DNA of 64,000 nt, taken from positions 62,001-126,000 of the forward strand of contig JAEFBB010000001.1 in NCBI GenBank assembly GCA_016292215.1, given 5' to 3'. Shown one piece after another: positions 35,258 to 44,309 of the stretch (within the stretch, counting starts at the first letter, position 1; the number at the start of each line of letters is the position of its first letter). The translations under genes were made by a program, and so were the position numbers. This stretch comes from Saccharofermentans sp. GTDB lineage: Bacteria > Bacillota > Clostridia > Saccharofermentanales > Saccharofermentanaceae. The notes beneath the pieces were generated by a model, which was given only the letters and a program-made list of their open reading frames with translations, was not told the DNA's origin and made no database searches.

Positions 35258-37816
35258 ATGGATAACTACAATCCGAAGACAGAGAAATACTTAGTGACCG
35301 GCATGAGCTGCGCGGCCTGCCAGGCGCATGTCGAGAAGGCGGTAAAGGGAGTAGAAGGCGTTGAATCATGCAGCGTCTCGCTTCTTACTAATTCGATGAG
35401 CGTCACGGGCCCGGCTGATCCAAACGCGGTTATCAAGGCGGTTGAAGCTGCCGGTTATGGCGCGTCAGTTGAGAACAACACTTCCAAGGCTAAAGGCAGT
35501 CTCTATGAGAATATGGAAGAGCAGCTCAAGGACAGGGAGAAGCCGGTCCTGGTAAAAAGGCTTATAAGCTCGCTCGTATTCCTTCTGATCCTTATGTATT
35601 TCTCGATGGGCGTTTCTATGTGGGGATGGCCCGCTCCTTCGTTCCTGGAACACAATATGGTGGGCATAGGGATCATTGAGATGCTGCTTGCCGGCATCGT
35701 AATGGTGATCAACAAGAAGTTTTTCGTTAACGGATTTAAGGCGCTCCTGCACAAGAGCACCAATATGGATACTTTGGTGGCTATGGGCTCCGGAGTATCG
35801 TTCATTTATAGCTTTGTAACATTGTTACACATGACTTCTGCAGCCAATCACGAGGAACAGATGGCACTGATGAACGACCTTTACTTCGAATCAGCCGCCA
35901 TGATCGTTACCCTCATCACGATCGGTAAGCTTTTGGAGGCGATCTCGAAAGGAAGGACCACAAATGCTCTCAAAGGACTGCTCAATCTGCAGCCTAAAAC
36001 TGCGGTTCTGATAAGAGACGGACAGGAAGTAACGGTACCAGTTGAAGAAGTAGCGGTCGGTGATATCTATGTTGTAAGACCCGGCGGATCCTTTCCTGTT
36101 GACGGAGTTATCGTTGAAGGCGACTGTGCTGTAGATGAATCGGCTCTCACCGGTGAATCAGTTCCGGCAGATAAGACAAAAGGCGATAAGGTGTCTGCTG
36201 CGACGGTAAATAAGACAGGCTTCGTTAAATGCCGTGCCGTAAAGGTCGGTGAAGACACCACGCTGGCGCAGATCATAAAGATGGTAAGTGATGCATCAGG
36301 CTCGAAGGCTCCTATTGCAAGGATCGCTGATAAGGTGTCCGGTGTATTTGTTCCTGCAGTCCTTGCGATTGCTTTGATCGTATTTATCGTCTGGATGTTG
36401 CTCGGCGCAGAGGTCGGTTATTCGCTTACAAGGGCAATCAGCGTTTTAGTCGTAAGCTGCCCGTGCGCTCTGGGTCTTGCGACTCCTGTAGCAATAATGG
36501 TCGGTAACGGAGTGGCTGCCAGGAACGGCATTTTGTTTAAGACTTCCACATCGCTTGAGCAGACAGGCAGAGCTCAGATAAACGTTCTTGATAAGACCGG
36601 CACGATCACGAGCGGTGTGCCGGAAGTAACGGATATCATTCCTGTAGAAGATGAGAATGAATTGCTCACATATGCCTTTGCTTTGGAGAACGGCAGCGAG
36701 CATCCTCTGGGAAAAGCTGTAGCAGAATATTGCAAGGCAAAAGGTATTTCACTTAAGCCCGCTGAAAACTTCAAAGTATATGCAGGAAACGGACTTGAAG
36801 GCATTGCTGACGGCAAGCTTATAAAAGGCGGCAACCTCAGTTTTGTGACGTCTGTTGAGCCTGAATATGAAGCTAAAGCACAGGCACTTGCAGAGCAGGG
36901 AAAGACACCGCTTTTCTTTGAAGCAGACGGTAAACTCATAGGTATCATTGCAGTTGCGGATGCGATCCGCGAGGCTTCTTCTGAAGCAATAGAAGAATTC
37001 AAACGCATGGGACTTTACACGGTCATGCTTACAGGTGACAACAAGAGAACAGCTGACAGCATAGGTAAGACCGCAGGCGTCGACATGACTATCGCCGGAG
37101 TTCTTCCTGACGGTAAGGAAAAGGTGATCCGTAAGCTTAAAGAATATGGAAAAGTAATTATGGTAGGCGACGGCATAAATGACACGCCTGCTCTTACGAG
37201 TGCGGATATCGGTATTGCCATTGGAGCCGGAACAGATATCGCGATCGATGCTGCAGATGTAGTGCTGATGAAGTCAGATCTTAAGGATGCAGCAGCTGCG
37301 ATCAGGATCTCGAGAAGAACCATTACTAACATTCACGAGAACCTCTTCTGGGCGTTCATATATAATGTCGCGCTAATACCGTTGGCAGCGGGCGTGTACG
37401 CTTCCTTAGGCCTTACTATGTCACCGATGTTCGGTGCTGCTGCCATGAGCCTTTCGAGCTTTACTGTATGCATGAATGCATTAAGACTGAATCTTATCAA
37501 GCCATACGACACAAGGCATGATAGGGCGAAGGGTGATATCAGGGAAAGACTTGCAGGTCTAAAAGATGAATTTGAAAAAGAAAATATGAAAAAGGAGAAT
37601 CAAAAAATGGAAAAGACAATCACTATCGAAGGCATGATGTGCGGTCACTGCGAAGCATCTGTTAAGAAGGCTCTTGAGGCTTTGGACGGCGTTGTTAAGG
37701 CTGATGTATCCCACGATAAGGGCACGGCTGTCGTAACACTGGAGAAGGATATTTCTGACGACATTCTTACCAAGGCTGTCGAAGATAAAGACTTCAAAGT
37801 AACAGGTATTGCTTAA
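35258..37816 (+). CDS. copA: Cu(I)-exporting P1B-type ATPase CopA, with N- and C-terminal HMA domains
   Basis: The 852-residue ATPase pumps Cu(I) out of the cytoplasm. Domains: N-terminal HMA with GMSCAAC (Cys18, Cys21); eight helices; TGES actuator loop; CPC (Cys401-Cys403); DKTGT phosphorylation site (Asp445); HP motif in GSEHPLG; GDGIND. A charged linker (about 760-783) leads to a second HMA domain at the C terminus with GMMCGHC (Cys795, Cys798). C-terminal HMA domains on CopA are rare. The linker DNA contains AAGGAG and an in-frame ATG at 37607, suggesting internal initiation of a free chaperone. The gene follows csoR by 27 bases and is under its control. Confidence 0.93.
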   Translation: MDNYNPKTEKYLVTGMSCAACQAHVEKAVKGVEGVESCSVSLLTNSMSVTGPADPNAVIKAVEAAGYGASVENNTSKAKGSLYENMEEQLKDREKPVLVKRLISSLVFLLILMYFSMGVSMWGWPAPSFLEHNMVGIGIIEMLLAGIVMVINKKFFVNGFKALLHKSTNMDTLVAMGSGVSFIYSFVTLLHMTSAANHEEQMALMNDLYFESAAMIVTLITIGKLLEAISKGRTTNALKGLLNLQPKTAVLIRDGQEVTVPVEEVAVGDIYVVRPGGSFPVDGVIVEGDCAVDESALTGESVPADKTKGDKVSAATVNKTGFVKCRAVKVGEDTTLAQIIKMVSDASGSKAPIARIADKVSGVFVPAVLAIALIVFIVWMLLGAEVGYSLTRAISVLVVSCPCALGLATPVAIMVGNGVAARNGILFKTSTSLEQTGRAQINVLDKTGTITSGVPEVTDIIPVEDENELLTYAFALENGSEHPLGKAVAEYCKAKGISLKPAENFKVYAGNGLEGIADGKLIKGGNLSFVTSVEPEYEAKAQALAEQGKTPLFFEADGKLIGIIAVADAIREASSEAIEEFKRMGLYTVMLTGDNKRTADSIGKTAGVDMTIAGVLPDGKEKVIRKLKEYGKVIMVGDGINDTPALTSADIGIAIGAGTDIAIDAADVVLMKSDLKDAAAAIRISRRTITNIHENLFWAFIYNVALIPLAAGVYASLGLTMSPMFGAAAMSLSSFTVCMNALRLNLIKPYDTRHDRAKGDIRERLAGLKDEFEKENMKKENQKMEKTITIEGMMCGHCEASVKKALEALDGVVKADVSHDKGTAVVTLEKDISDDILTKAVEDKDFKVTGIA
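37607..37816 (+). CDS. Nested CopZ-like copper chaperone start inside copA
   Basis: The in-frame ATG at 37607 follows AAGGAG (37592-37597) with nine-base spacing, in an A-rich, unstructured stretch ideal for initiation. The 69-residue product would be a complete HMA domain: MEKTITIEGMMCGHC... ending at the copA stop. CopZ proteins have this size and hand Cu(I) to CopA. So the gene may yield both a fused ATPase-HMA protein and a free chaperone. The alternative is a simple fusion of copA with a former copZ in which the old ribosome site is a relic. Confidence 0.55.
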   Translation: MEKTITIEGMMCGHCEASVKKALEALDGVVKADVSHDKGTAVVTLEKDISDDILTKAVEDKDFKVTGIA

Positions 37817-37881
37817 TCTCAAAAAATAATAATATGCCAATCCCCCTCTTGAATGTATAATTAGAGTGTTTGGGGGTACGT

Positions 37882-38535
37882 ATGATACACATACTTATAG
37901 TTGAAGACGAGAAACCGATATCTAATCTGATCCGAATGAGTCTTACGAAGGCGGGTTATAACTGCACATGCGCGTTTGACGGCGAGGAAGCTCTTACCCT
38001 GATAACGAATAATGTCTATGACCTTATCCTGTTAGACGTAATGATCCCGAAGATAGACGGATTCTCATTGATGCAATACATCAGACCTATGAAGGTCCCT
38101 GTAATTTTCCTGACAGCTAAAAACATGGTTCAGGACAAGGTCAGAGGACTTGAGCTCGGCGCAGAGGATTATCTCCCGAAGCCTTTTGAGATCATTGAGC
38201 TGCTCGCGAGAGTCAATGTTGTTTTGCGCCGTTATAACAAGACAGATACGGAGATCCGTATGGCGGGTCTCACTATTGATACGAAGGCAATGATCGTATA
38301 CAAGGACGGATACCAGATCCCGCTGACACCTAAGGAGTATGAACTGCTTCTTCTTTTCGCGAGGAACCCGGGAATCGCAATGTACCGCGAGACGATCTAC
38401 GAGCGTGTGTGGAACGAGCCTTTCCCGTACGGAAGCAAGACGGTCGATCTGCACGTTCAGAGACTTCGTAAAAAACTCGGCTGGGAGGAAGTAATCACAG
38501 CTGTGCCTAAGGTCGGATACAGACTGGAGGCCTGA
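37882..38535 (+). CDS. OmpR-family response regulator
   Basis: Start at 37882, after GGGGG; TATAAT at 37856-37861 gives a short leader of about 14 bases. The 217-residue regulator has a receiver domain (phospho-acceptor Asp52 in LILLDVMIPK, acidic pocket Glu8-Asp9, Lys in FLTAKN) and a winged-helix domain ending LRKKLGWEEVITAVPKVGYRLEA. The partner kinase starts three bases after the stop. It lies just after copA, but nothing else links it to copper. Confidence 0.92.
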   Translation: MIHILIVEDEKPISNLIRMSLTKAGYNCTCAFDGEEALTLITNNVYDLILLDVMIPKIDGFSLMQYIRPMKVPVIFLTAKNMVQDKVRGLELGAEDYLPKPFEIIELLARVNVVLRRYNKTDTEIRMAGLTIDTKAMIVYKDGYQIPLTPKEYELLLLFARNPGIAMYRETIYERVWNEPFPYGSKTVDLHVQRLRKKLGWEEVITAVPKVGYRLEA

Positions 38536-38538
38536 TCG

Positions 38539-39915
38539 ATGCGCTTTCGGCAGAAGATGGTCCTCGTAATGGTTTGGCTTCTCACACTGAGTTATGGTGT
38601 GGGAGGCGTTCTTCTGATAAGGCAGAATTTTCAGAGCAGTCTTACGCAGATCCAGACTAATGCCGAAGAGTCTTATGAGATGATCTTGAAGTCGATCCAG
38701 CTCGTTAACTTCGTTGATATCCAGCAGGATCTTTCAAATATCAGCAATACTCTCGAGACGATGAACACTTCTGAGAGTCTTGCCGGCATGAGCCTTAAGA
38801 GAGGCGACAAGGTCTTATACCAGAACGGCGAGAATATTGAAGAAGTCGAGAGCAGTACCGCGTTTATCTCGCTCCTTTTTACAAGAGAGAACAGACACCT
38901 CTACCAGATAAGCGGCGAGATCAAGACTAACGGTAAGCCGCTGGTGCTTACTGTGGTCTATGACATTACATCGGTTTATCAGGCAAGAGATGACCAGATC
39001 AAGACTTATCACCAGGTCCTTGCAGCACTGCTCCTTATCGGAGGTGTCGCAGCGTGGTTTACCGCATATCTCATGACCAAGCCTCTTGTTAATGTCTCGA
39101 AAACAGCCCGCGCATTATCTAACGGTGACCTCGATGCAAGAGTTAATCCTAAGACACATGACGAGATCGGACAGCTTGGTTCGGACTTTGACAACATGGC
39201 CGAACGTCTGTCTGATAACATTTCCGAACTTAAGAATTCAATGGAACACCAGGAGATGTTCATGGGAAGCTTCGCGCATGAGCTGAAGACACCTATGACA
39301 TCCATTATCGGATATGCCGATCTGCTGCGAAGCGATGCTTTAGGACCTGAAGAATCGCAGGAAGCAGCGAACTATATCTTCTCCGAAGGCAAGCGTCTTG
39401 AAGCTTTGTCGTTTAAGCTTTTGGATCTCCTCATGATGAGAAACCAGAAGCTTAAGATGGTGCCGACTGATATGAAGCACATGATAGAAAATCTTACTTA
39501 TCATCTTCAGCCGGTGTACAGGAAGAGGGGCATCGCTCTCCAGTGCCGCTGCGAACCCGGTATCTGCATGGCTGAGCCCGACTTGTTCGGTTCGGTAATT
39601 GCTAACCTTGTCGATAACTCCCGTAAAGCTATGGATCACGGCGGAAACATCATGATCATGGGCGACAGCTACAACGGTGATTACCGCATCCGTGTTATCG
39701 ATAACGGACGCGGTATGCCTGAAGAAGCAATAAGGCATATTACCGAAGCGTTCTACCGTGTAGATAAATCACGTTCGAGAGCGCAGGGCGGCGCAGGACT
39801 GGGACTGACTCTTTGTAAGGAGATCATCGATCTTCACAACGGCAAGATCGCTTTTGCTTCCAGAGAAGGCAACGGTACTTGTGTTACTGTCACGATAAAG
39901 GAGATTACAGCATGA
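38539..39915 (+). CDS. Sensor histidine kinase with HAMP domain
   Basis: The 458-residue membrane kinase has helix 1 (about 6-27), an extracellular sensor (about 28-155), helix 2 (about 160-182), HAMP (about 183-235), and the kinase core with His247 in FAHELKTPMTSIIGY, an N box (NLVDNSRKAM), G1 DNGRGMPEE and G2 GGAGLGLTLCKEI. It would phosphorylate the regulator just upstream. The sensor domain has no motif I know. Its stop overlaps the next start (ATGA). Confidence 0.92.
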   Translation: MRFRQKMVLVMVWLLTLSYGVGGVLLIRQNFQSSLTQIQTNAEESYEMILKSIQLVNFVDIQQDLSNISNTLETMNTSESLAGMSLKRGDKVLYQNGENIEEVESSTAFISLLFTRENRHLYQISGEIKTNGKPLVLTVVYDITSVYQARDDQIKTYHQVLAALLLIGGVAAWFTAYLMTKPLVNVSKTARALSNGDLDARVNPKTHDEIGQLGSDFDNMAERLSDNISELKNSMEHQEMFMGSFAHELKTPMTSIIGYADLLRSDALGPEESQEAANYIFSEGKRLEALSFKLLDLLMMRNQKLKMVPTDMKHMIENLTYHLQPVYRKRGIALQCRCEPGICMAEPDLFGSVIANLVDNSRKAMDHGGNIMIMGDSYNGDYRIRVIDNGRGMPEEAIRHITEAFYRVDKSRSRAQGGAGLGLTLCKEIIDLHNGKIAFASREGNGTCVTVTIKEITA

Positions 39916-40658
39916 GAAAGATATATTTCTTTGTAGCCGCAATCTTCGTAATAATGGCAGTAGCGCTTGGCTGGTTTTTACCGCTCGCTGCATTCAATAT
40001 CGATGATAAGATCAACGAAGGCAAACAGCAGGAGCTTGAGATCGAGCGTGTAAATCTTACTTACAGGGACGACCTTACGATCGCCCAGAAAATCGAGATC
40101 GTAAATAACACATATCAGCTGGCCGACACTATCGAACTTGATAAGGGAATATTCCTTACGGAAGAAGAAGTAATCGATATAATAAGCGAATTCCTTGCGG
40201 ACTTTACAGGCCATCACTATGACCTGCATGAAAATGATTATTTAGTTTACGCCACGCCCATGCTCGTTAATCTTACCGGCAACAGAGGAACTACAGTTAT
40301 ATGGTCTGCTGAATTCTATATACCTGACGGCTGGTATTTCTCTTGCGCGATCGATGACAAGACAGGAGCGATCCTTAAGGTTAATTTCTCCGGATATGGT
40401 TATAACTGGGATTCGTTGATATTTGATTTTGCCAACGCTGATGATCCCAATACGCTTATCTGTGATAAGTATCGTAATGCTATCTATAATAATTACTCGA
40501 AAAGATTAAATGCAAAGTTCGTTACTTATCATCTGCTCCAGGATACATATGACTATGATTATGCAAGTTATGTCATGATATTCAGAGACGGCAGGAACGA
40601 GACTTTTGAAATAAATCTTGGCATTTCAGTTAATAGCGACTACATAGAGAGCTACTAA
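39912..40658 (+). CDS. Membrane-anchored protein co-encoded with the two-component system
   Basis: Start at 39912, where ATGA overlaps the kinase stop. The 248-residue product has one N-terminal hydrophobic segment (about 5-27), likely a membrane anchor or uncleaved signal, and an extracellular alpha/beta part with two PepSY-like blocks (LTEEEVIDIISEFL, WYFSCAIDDKTGAILKVNFSG). The DDKTGAIL turn is typical of PepSY-like folds. It may modulate the kinase sensor from outside. No enzyme motif seen. Confidence 0.6.
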   Translation: MRKIYFFVAAIFVIMAVALGWFLPLAAFNIDDKINEGKQQELEIERVNLTYRDDLTIAQKIEIVNNTYQLADTIELDKGIFLTEEEVIDIISEFLADFTGHHYDLHENDYLVYATPMLVNLTGNRGTTVIWSAEFYIPDGWYFSCAIDDKTGAILKVNFSGYGYNWDSLIFDFANADDPNTLICDKYRNAIYNNYSKRLNAKFVTYHLLQDTYDYDYASYVMIFRDGRNETFEINLGISVNSDYIESY

Positions 40659-40670
40659 AAAAATTTTCAA

Positions 40671-40690
40671 TTGATGCCGTTTTGATGCCG
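40671..40690 (+). repeat. Tandem direct repeat TTGATGCCG
   Basis: TTGATGCCG occurs at 40671-40679 and 40682-40690, one helical turn (11 bp) apart, upstream of the 40760 gene. This spacing is typical of OmpR-family regulator sites. Confidence 0.45.
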
Positions 40691-40759
40691 ATTTAGTACT
40701 TTTTTGATTTTTCCCTTTGCAATAATACACTCAGAAAGTTAAGCAAAGGAGGAAAAGAC

Positions 40760-40990
40760 ATGTTTCCGGATTTGGCTATTAGGATTAAAAGTTATGCCGC
40801 AGATATGGGGAGCGGATTCGTTGTGATTGCGGGCTTTTTGCTCGCAATCACACTGGTGTTTGTTATTGTTTTCGCACGCTGGAACGGAATAAAGAACAAT
40901 TCTTCCACATACGTAAACGTTGAGAAACCCAGGGTGGAATCAACAGTTGATACCGGCCATGTATCACTGATCCTGCCCGAAGAAGGTTAA
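40760..40990 (+). CDS. Small single-helix membrane protein
   Basis: A 76-residue protein with one transmembrane helix (about 19-41, rich in Val, Ile, Ala, Phe) and a polar C-terminal tail of about 30 residues. AAAGGAGGAA gives an excellent ribosome site. It follows the two-component operon by about 100 bases, behind the TTGATGCCG repeat, so it may be a target or feedback partner of that system. No family recognised. Confidence 0.5.
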   Translation: MFPDLAIRIKSYAADMGSGFVVIAGFLLAITLVFVIVFARWNGIKNNSSTYVNVEKPRVESTVDTGHVSLILPEEG

Positions 40991-40994
40991 GTAA

Positions 40995-41963
40995 TTAATC
41001 TTCACCTAAAAATACATTCCAGGATGCAATCTCTGAATCACTAATGGTCTTCATGACGAGTTTTGCATTGTCGAGAAGATAGTCGCTGTGGCCCGAAGAC
41101 CAACCGCGACCGACCAGTTCCTTGATAACCATACCGCTTATTTCTTCGATCAGATTAATCTTGTCTGAGCTCTTCTCCTCGCTCATTTGGGAGAGCTTCA
41201 TAAGCGGTTCAGCAGCACAGTTCAAGGTGGTAAGCTCCTTCATCGCTCTGAAACGCCATTTATAATATGGCATGTATCGGCCGTTAAGAAGGAACAATGC
41301 CGCGGAAATCTTGTATATGAATTCCGTAACACAGCAATATGCAGCGCCGATATCACCACGCTTAATAGAGCGATAATAATTGAATTGCCCGGTTTTACCC
41401 GCCATGGCAAGGTCTGCAGCGACTTTCTTCTTTTTTACATCTTCAGGATAATAACCAGACCACACATCCCGAATAGCACTGAACTTGCCGGAGACGTCTC
41501 GGAAAACCTTTCCGTTGACTGCTTCGGCAAGATGCATTTGAGGGGTAGCAAGCCAGTCCTGCGTCGTAACGGGCGCGTGGGTCATGCCTGTATGCTCGTA
41601 GTAGAATTCTTCAATGCTGTGTACACCTACGCGGTGCCTTCTTGCGCCGGTCATGATATTGCTTGGCTCAGCCATTCCGACATCAGCTCTGTGATTTAAA
41701 ATGAATTCCTGAACGGGAAGCTCTTCATATGCTTTCTGGAGATCATCGCCGATCTTCTTTTTTAGTTCTTCCGGAAGCCAGAGGCAGAAGCCAGGCGCGT
41801 AATCGTGATCTCTCGATATGTAGTCATCGTATCCGAAGCACTCGGATGTCTGGCCGGCAAGGCCTGATGCTATCTCATCTTTATATTCAGAGAATTTTTC
41901 CTCGAGCATGGGAAGACCGTACTCTTCGAAAAATACTTCAGATATCTTAAGTCCGTTCCACAT
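40995..41963 (-). CDS. DUF4037 family protein
   Basis: The 322-residue protein matches DUF4037: GLKISEVFFEEYGLPMLEEKF at the start, then GYDDYISRDHDYAPGFCLWL, resembling a nucleotidyltransferase-type acidic motif (DDYISRDHD). The rest is helical with a charged C terminus. Function unknown; a nucleotidyltransferase fold is likely. GAAGGGGC lies upstream of the ATG. It lies downstream of pta on the same strand, with the pta terminator between. Confidence 0.75.
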   Translation of the reverse strand: MWNGLKISEVFFEEYGLPMLEEKFSEYKDEIASGLAGQTSECFGYDDYISRDHDYAPGFCLWLPEELKKKIGDDLQKAYEELPVQEFILNHRADVGMAEPSNIMTGARRHRVGVHSIEEFYYEHTGMTHAPVTTQDWLATPQMHLAEAVNGKVFRDVSGKFSAIRDVWSGYYPEDVKKKKVAADLAMAGKTGQFNYYRSIKRGDIGAAYCCVTEFIYKISAALFLLNGRYMPYYKWRFRAMKELTTLNCAAEPLMKLSQMSEEKSSDKINLIEEISGMVIKELVGRGWSSGHSDYLLDNAKLVMKTISDSEIASWNVFLGED

Positions 41964-41975
41964 AATAAAGCCCCT

Positions 41976-42014
41976 TCGAAAAAATAAGAAGCGCTGATCA
42001 CATCAACGCTTCTT
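41976..42014 (-). terminator. Terminator of buk-pta
   Basis: AAGAAGCG (41986-41993) and CGCTTCTT (42007-42014) form a perfect 8-bp stem; on the minus strand it is followed by ATTTTTTC. Confidence 0.75.
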
Positions 42015-42041
42015 CTATTCTACATCAATTGTCTTAAATTC

Positions 42042-43055
42042 TTATTGCTTTGAAGATGCCATCTGCTGTGCCTGTACTGCGGTGATGCAGATAACGCCTG
42101 CGAGCTCATCTACGCTGCATCCTCTGGAAAGGTCATTGACAGGAGCTGCAAGGCCCTGGAGGAAGCTGTATGCTTCAGCCTTACCGATTCTCTGGATGAG
42201 CTTGTAACCGATGTTGCCTGCCTCAAGGTTAGGGAAGATCAATACGTTAGCCTGACCTGCAACGGGTGAGCCGGGAGCCTTTGAAGCACCGATCTCAGGG
42301 ATGATCGCAGCATCGAGCTGGAGCTCGCCGTCGAGCATGATGTCGGGATACTTTTCTTTCGCGATCTTAACGGCTTCAACTACCTTATCAACGAAGGGGT
42401 GATTAGCAGAACCCTTTGTGGAGTGGCAAAGGAAAGCGACTTTTGCTTTTTTGCCGATAAGAGCTTCGAATGAAGCTGCGGATTCAGCACCGATCTCAGC
42501 GAGTTCTTCGGGATTAGGATCCTGCATAAGAGCGCAGTCAGCGCAGAGGATGATGCCGTCTTCACCGAATTCGCAGTCGGGAATATCGAACATGAATGCG
42601 ATGGAAGCGATCTTTCTCTCGGGAGCTGTTTTGATGATCTGAAGAGCAGGGCGGAGCATGTCTGCAGATGTGTGGCATGCACCTGAAACAAGACCGTCAG
42701 CGTCGCCTGACTTGACCATCATGATGCCGAAAGTGAGCTTGTCAGATGTGATGAGCTCTTTAGCCATATCGAAGGTCATGCCCTTCTTGGCTCTGATCTC
42801 TGCAAGGAGAGAAGCATACTTATCGATCTCAGTTGACTTTGTGTGATCTAAGATCTGTACGCCTGTAAGGTCTGCGCCGAGTCTTGCGGCAGCACCCATG
42901 ACTTCTTCTTCGGTTCCGATGATGATGGGAGCAGCTGTGCCTTCAGCAAGGACCTTTGCTGCTGCAAGTATTGTTCTGTCGTCTTCTGATTCGGGAAGAA
43001 CGATAGTCTTAACGTCACTTCTTGCTCTTTGCTTAATAGTCTCGATAAAGCTCAT
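42042..43055 (-). CDS. pta: Phosphate acetyltransferase
   Basis: Pta interconverts acetyl-CoA and acetyl phosphate. The 337-residue short-form enzyme starts KTIVLPESEDDRTI; GLVSGACHTSADMLRPALQIIKT is the central signature, and NVLIFPNLEAGNIGYKLIQRIG and the C-terminal PVNDLSRGCSVDEL complete it. It is too long and too Pta-like for a phosphotransbutyrylase. The ribosome site lies in the end of the kinase gene upstream, with three bases between the genes, so they are one operon. The partner kinase is of butyrate-kinase type, not AckA. Confidence 0.92.
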   Translation of the reverse strand: MSFIETIKQRARSDVKTIVLPESEDDRTILAAAKVLAEGTAAPIIIGTEEEVMGAAARLGADLTGVQILDHTKSTEIDKYASLLAEIRAKKGMTFDMAKELITSDKLTFGIMMVKSGDADGLVSGACHTSADMLRPALQIIKTAPERKIASIAFMFDIPDCEFGEDGIILCADCALMQDPNPEELAEIGAESAASFEALIGKKAKVAFLCHSTKGSANHPFVDKVVEAVKIAKEKYPDIMLDGELQLDAAIIPEIGASKAPGSPVAGQANVLIFPNLEAGNIGYKLIQRIGKAEAYSFLQGLAAPVNDLSRGCSVDELAGVICITAVQAQQMASSKQ

Positions 43056-43058
43056 ATA

Positions 43059-44180
43059 TTACTCTCCTTTAAGAAAATCGAATCCGTCAAATCTCGGCTT
43101 GCCGGGATATGTCTTAGCCTGTTCGTCGCCTCTTAATACTCTGAGCGCAGCAGCTCTCATAGCTTCGTGCTCGAGCTCGCCCGGATAGGATGCGATAGGT
43201 GCGATCCAGCCGCATGCTTCCTTGATGCCGTCGAAAATATCCTGGAAACGCATAAGTCCGCCTGTTAAGACGATACCGTCAACTTCACCGTGAAGCACGC
43301 AAGCCATAGAGCCGATCCACTTGGTGATCTGATAGATCATGGCATTCCAGATGAGCTGCGCCTTAGGATCTCCGGCCTCAACCATCTCGTGGATAGTATC
43401 CGAATTGGAAGTGCCGAACCAGGAGGAGAGACCGCCAGTTGCAAGGCAGAGGCTTCTGATCTCTTCCTTGGGTCTGTCGTAAAGCTTTGTGAGGACATCG
43501 GTAATAGCCATTGTACCCATTCTTGTAGGAGTCATCGGGCCGTCTCCGCCGCTGCCGTCATTGGCATCGATCATCTTGCCGTGCTTGTGCGCGGTGATCG
43601 TGATCCCGCCGTCGATGTGGCAGACGATGAGGTTCATCTCGTTATATTTCTTGCCTACGCTCTTGGCATATTTGTGAGCTGTGGCACGAAGGTTAAGAGC
43701 GTGTGTTGCAGATGTTCTGTATATGCCCTTAACGCCTGTGATCCTTGCGACGTCCTGATACTCATCAACGACGATAGGATCTACCATGAAAAGTCTTCCG
43801 CCGAATTCGTCATGGAACTGCTTTGCCATCTGGACACCCAGCATGCTCGAGTGGTATACGCCGCCCTTTGCTTCGCGGATATCGTTTACAAGTCTGTCGT
43901 CTACTTCGTATGTGCCGCCTTCGATGGGATAGCAGGCGCCGCCTCTTCCTACGATCGCGTCAATGCCTGTAAGGTCGATGTTATTGTCAGTGAGCCACTT
44001 CCTTACGACTTCCATACGGTAATCCAACTGGTCGTTAATGGTAGGAAAGTTCTTTAGGATCGCTGAATCGTGGAAAACATTAGCTTCGACGATGCTTTTC
44101 TCATTCTCGAAAAACTCTACTTTGGTGGAAGTGCTGCCCGGATTTACTACGAAAATCCTGAAAACCTTTGAATCAGACAT
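43059..44180 (-). CDS. buk: Butyrate kinase family acyl-phosphate kinase
   Basis: Start at 44180, after AGAGGAACC; the upstream in-frame codons lack a ribosome site. The 373-residue ASKHA kinase shows VVNPGSTSTKVEFF, VGRGGACYPIEGGTYEV, CHIDGGITITAHKHGKMIDANDGSGGDGPMTPTR and VLTGGLMRF. These match butyrate kinase more than acetate kinase (AckA is about 400 residues with a different HRVVHGG motif). With Pta in the same operon it may make ATP from acetyl phosphate, or from a branched or butyryl phosphate. Substrate is inferred. Confidence 0.85.
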   Translation of the reverse strand: MSDSKVFRIFVVNPGSTSTKVEFFENEKSIVEANVFHDSAILKNFPTINDQLDYRMEVVRKWLTDNNIDLTGIDAIVGRGGACYPIEGGTYEVDDRLVNDIREAKGGVYHSSMLGVQMAKQFHDEFGGRLFMVDPIVVDEYQDVARITGVKGIYRTSATHALNLRATAHKYAKSVGKKYNEMNLIVCHIDGGITITAHKHGKMIDANDGSGGDGPMTPTRMGTMAITDVLTKLYDRPKEEIRSLCLATGGLSSWFGTSNSDTIHEMVEAGDPKAQLIWNAMIYQITKWIGSMACVLHGEVDGIVLTGGLMRFQDIFDGIKEACGWIAPIASYPGELEHEAMRAAALRVLRGDEQAKTYPGKPRFDGFDFLKGE

Positions 44181-44250
44181 TTTGGTTCCTCTTTTACTTA
44201 ATATAATTAGGACAGTATACACGCATTTCGTTGGAAAAACATATATAATA

Positions 44251-44309
44251 GCTTTGGGAAAATAACAAATTATAGTGATATTTTGTTATTATTGCTTTGG
44301 GATAGTAAC
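44251..44309 (+). repeat. Direct and inverted repeats in the buk/CAAX-protease divergent region
   Basis: GCTTTGGGAAAATAAC (44251-44266) recurs as GCTTTGGGATAGTAAC (44294-44309), 43 bp apart. AATAACAAA (44261-44269) and TTTGTTATT (44282-44290) are a 9-bp inverted repeat between them. Probable regulator sites. Confidence 0.5.

Noticed and set aside
43290-44057. A 255-codon plus-strand frame inside buk
   Set aside because: Antisense to a clear kinase gene; composition follows the complementary codons.
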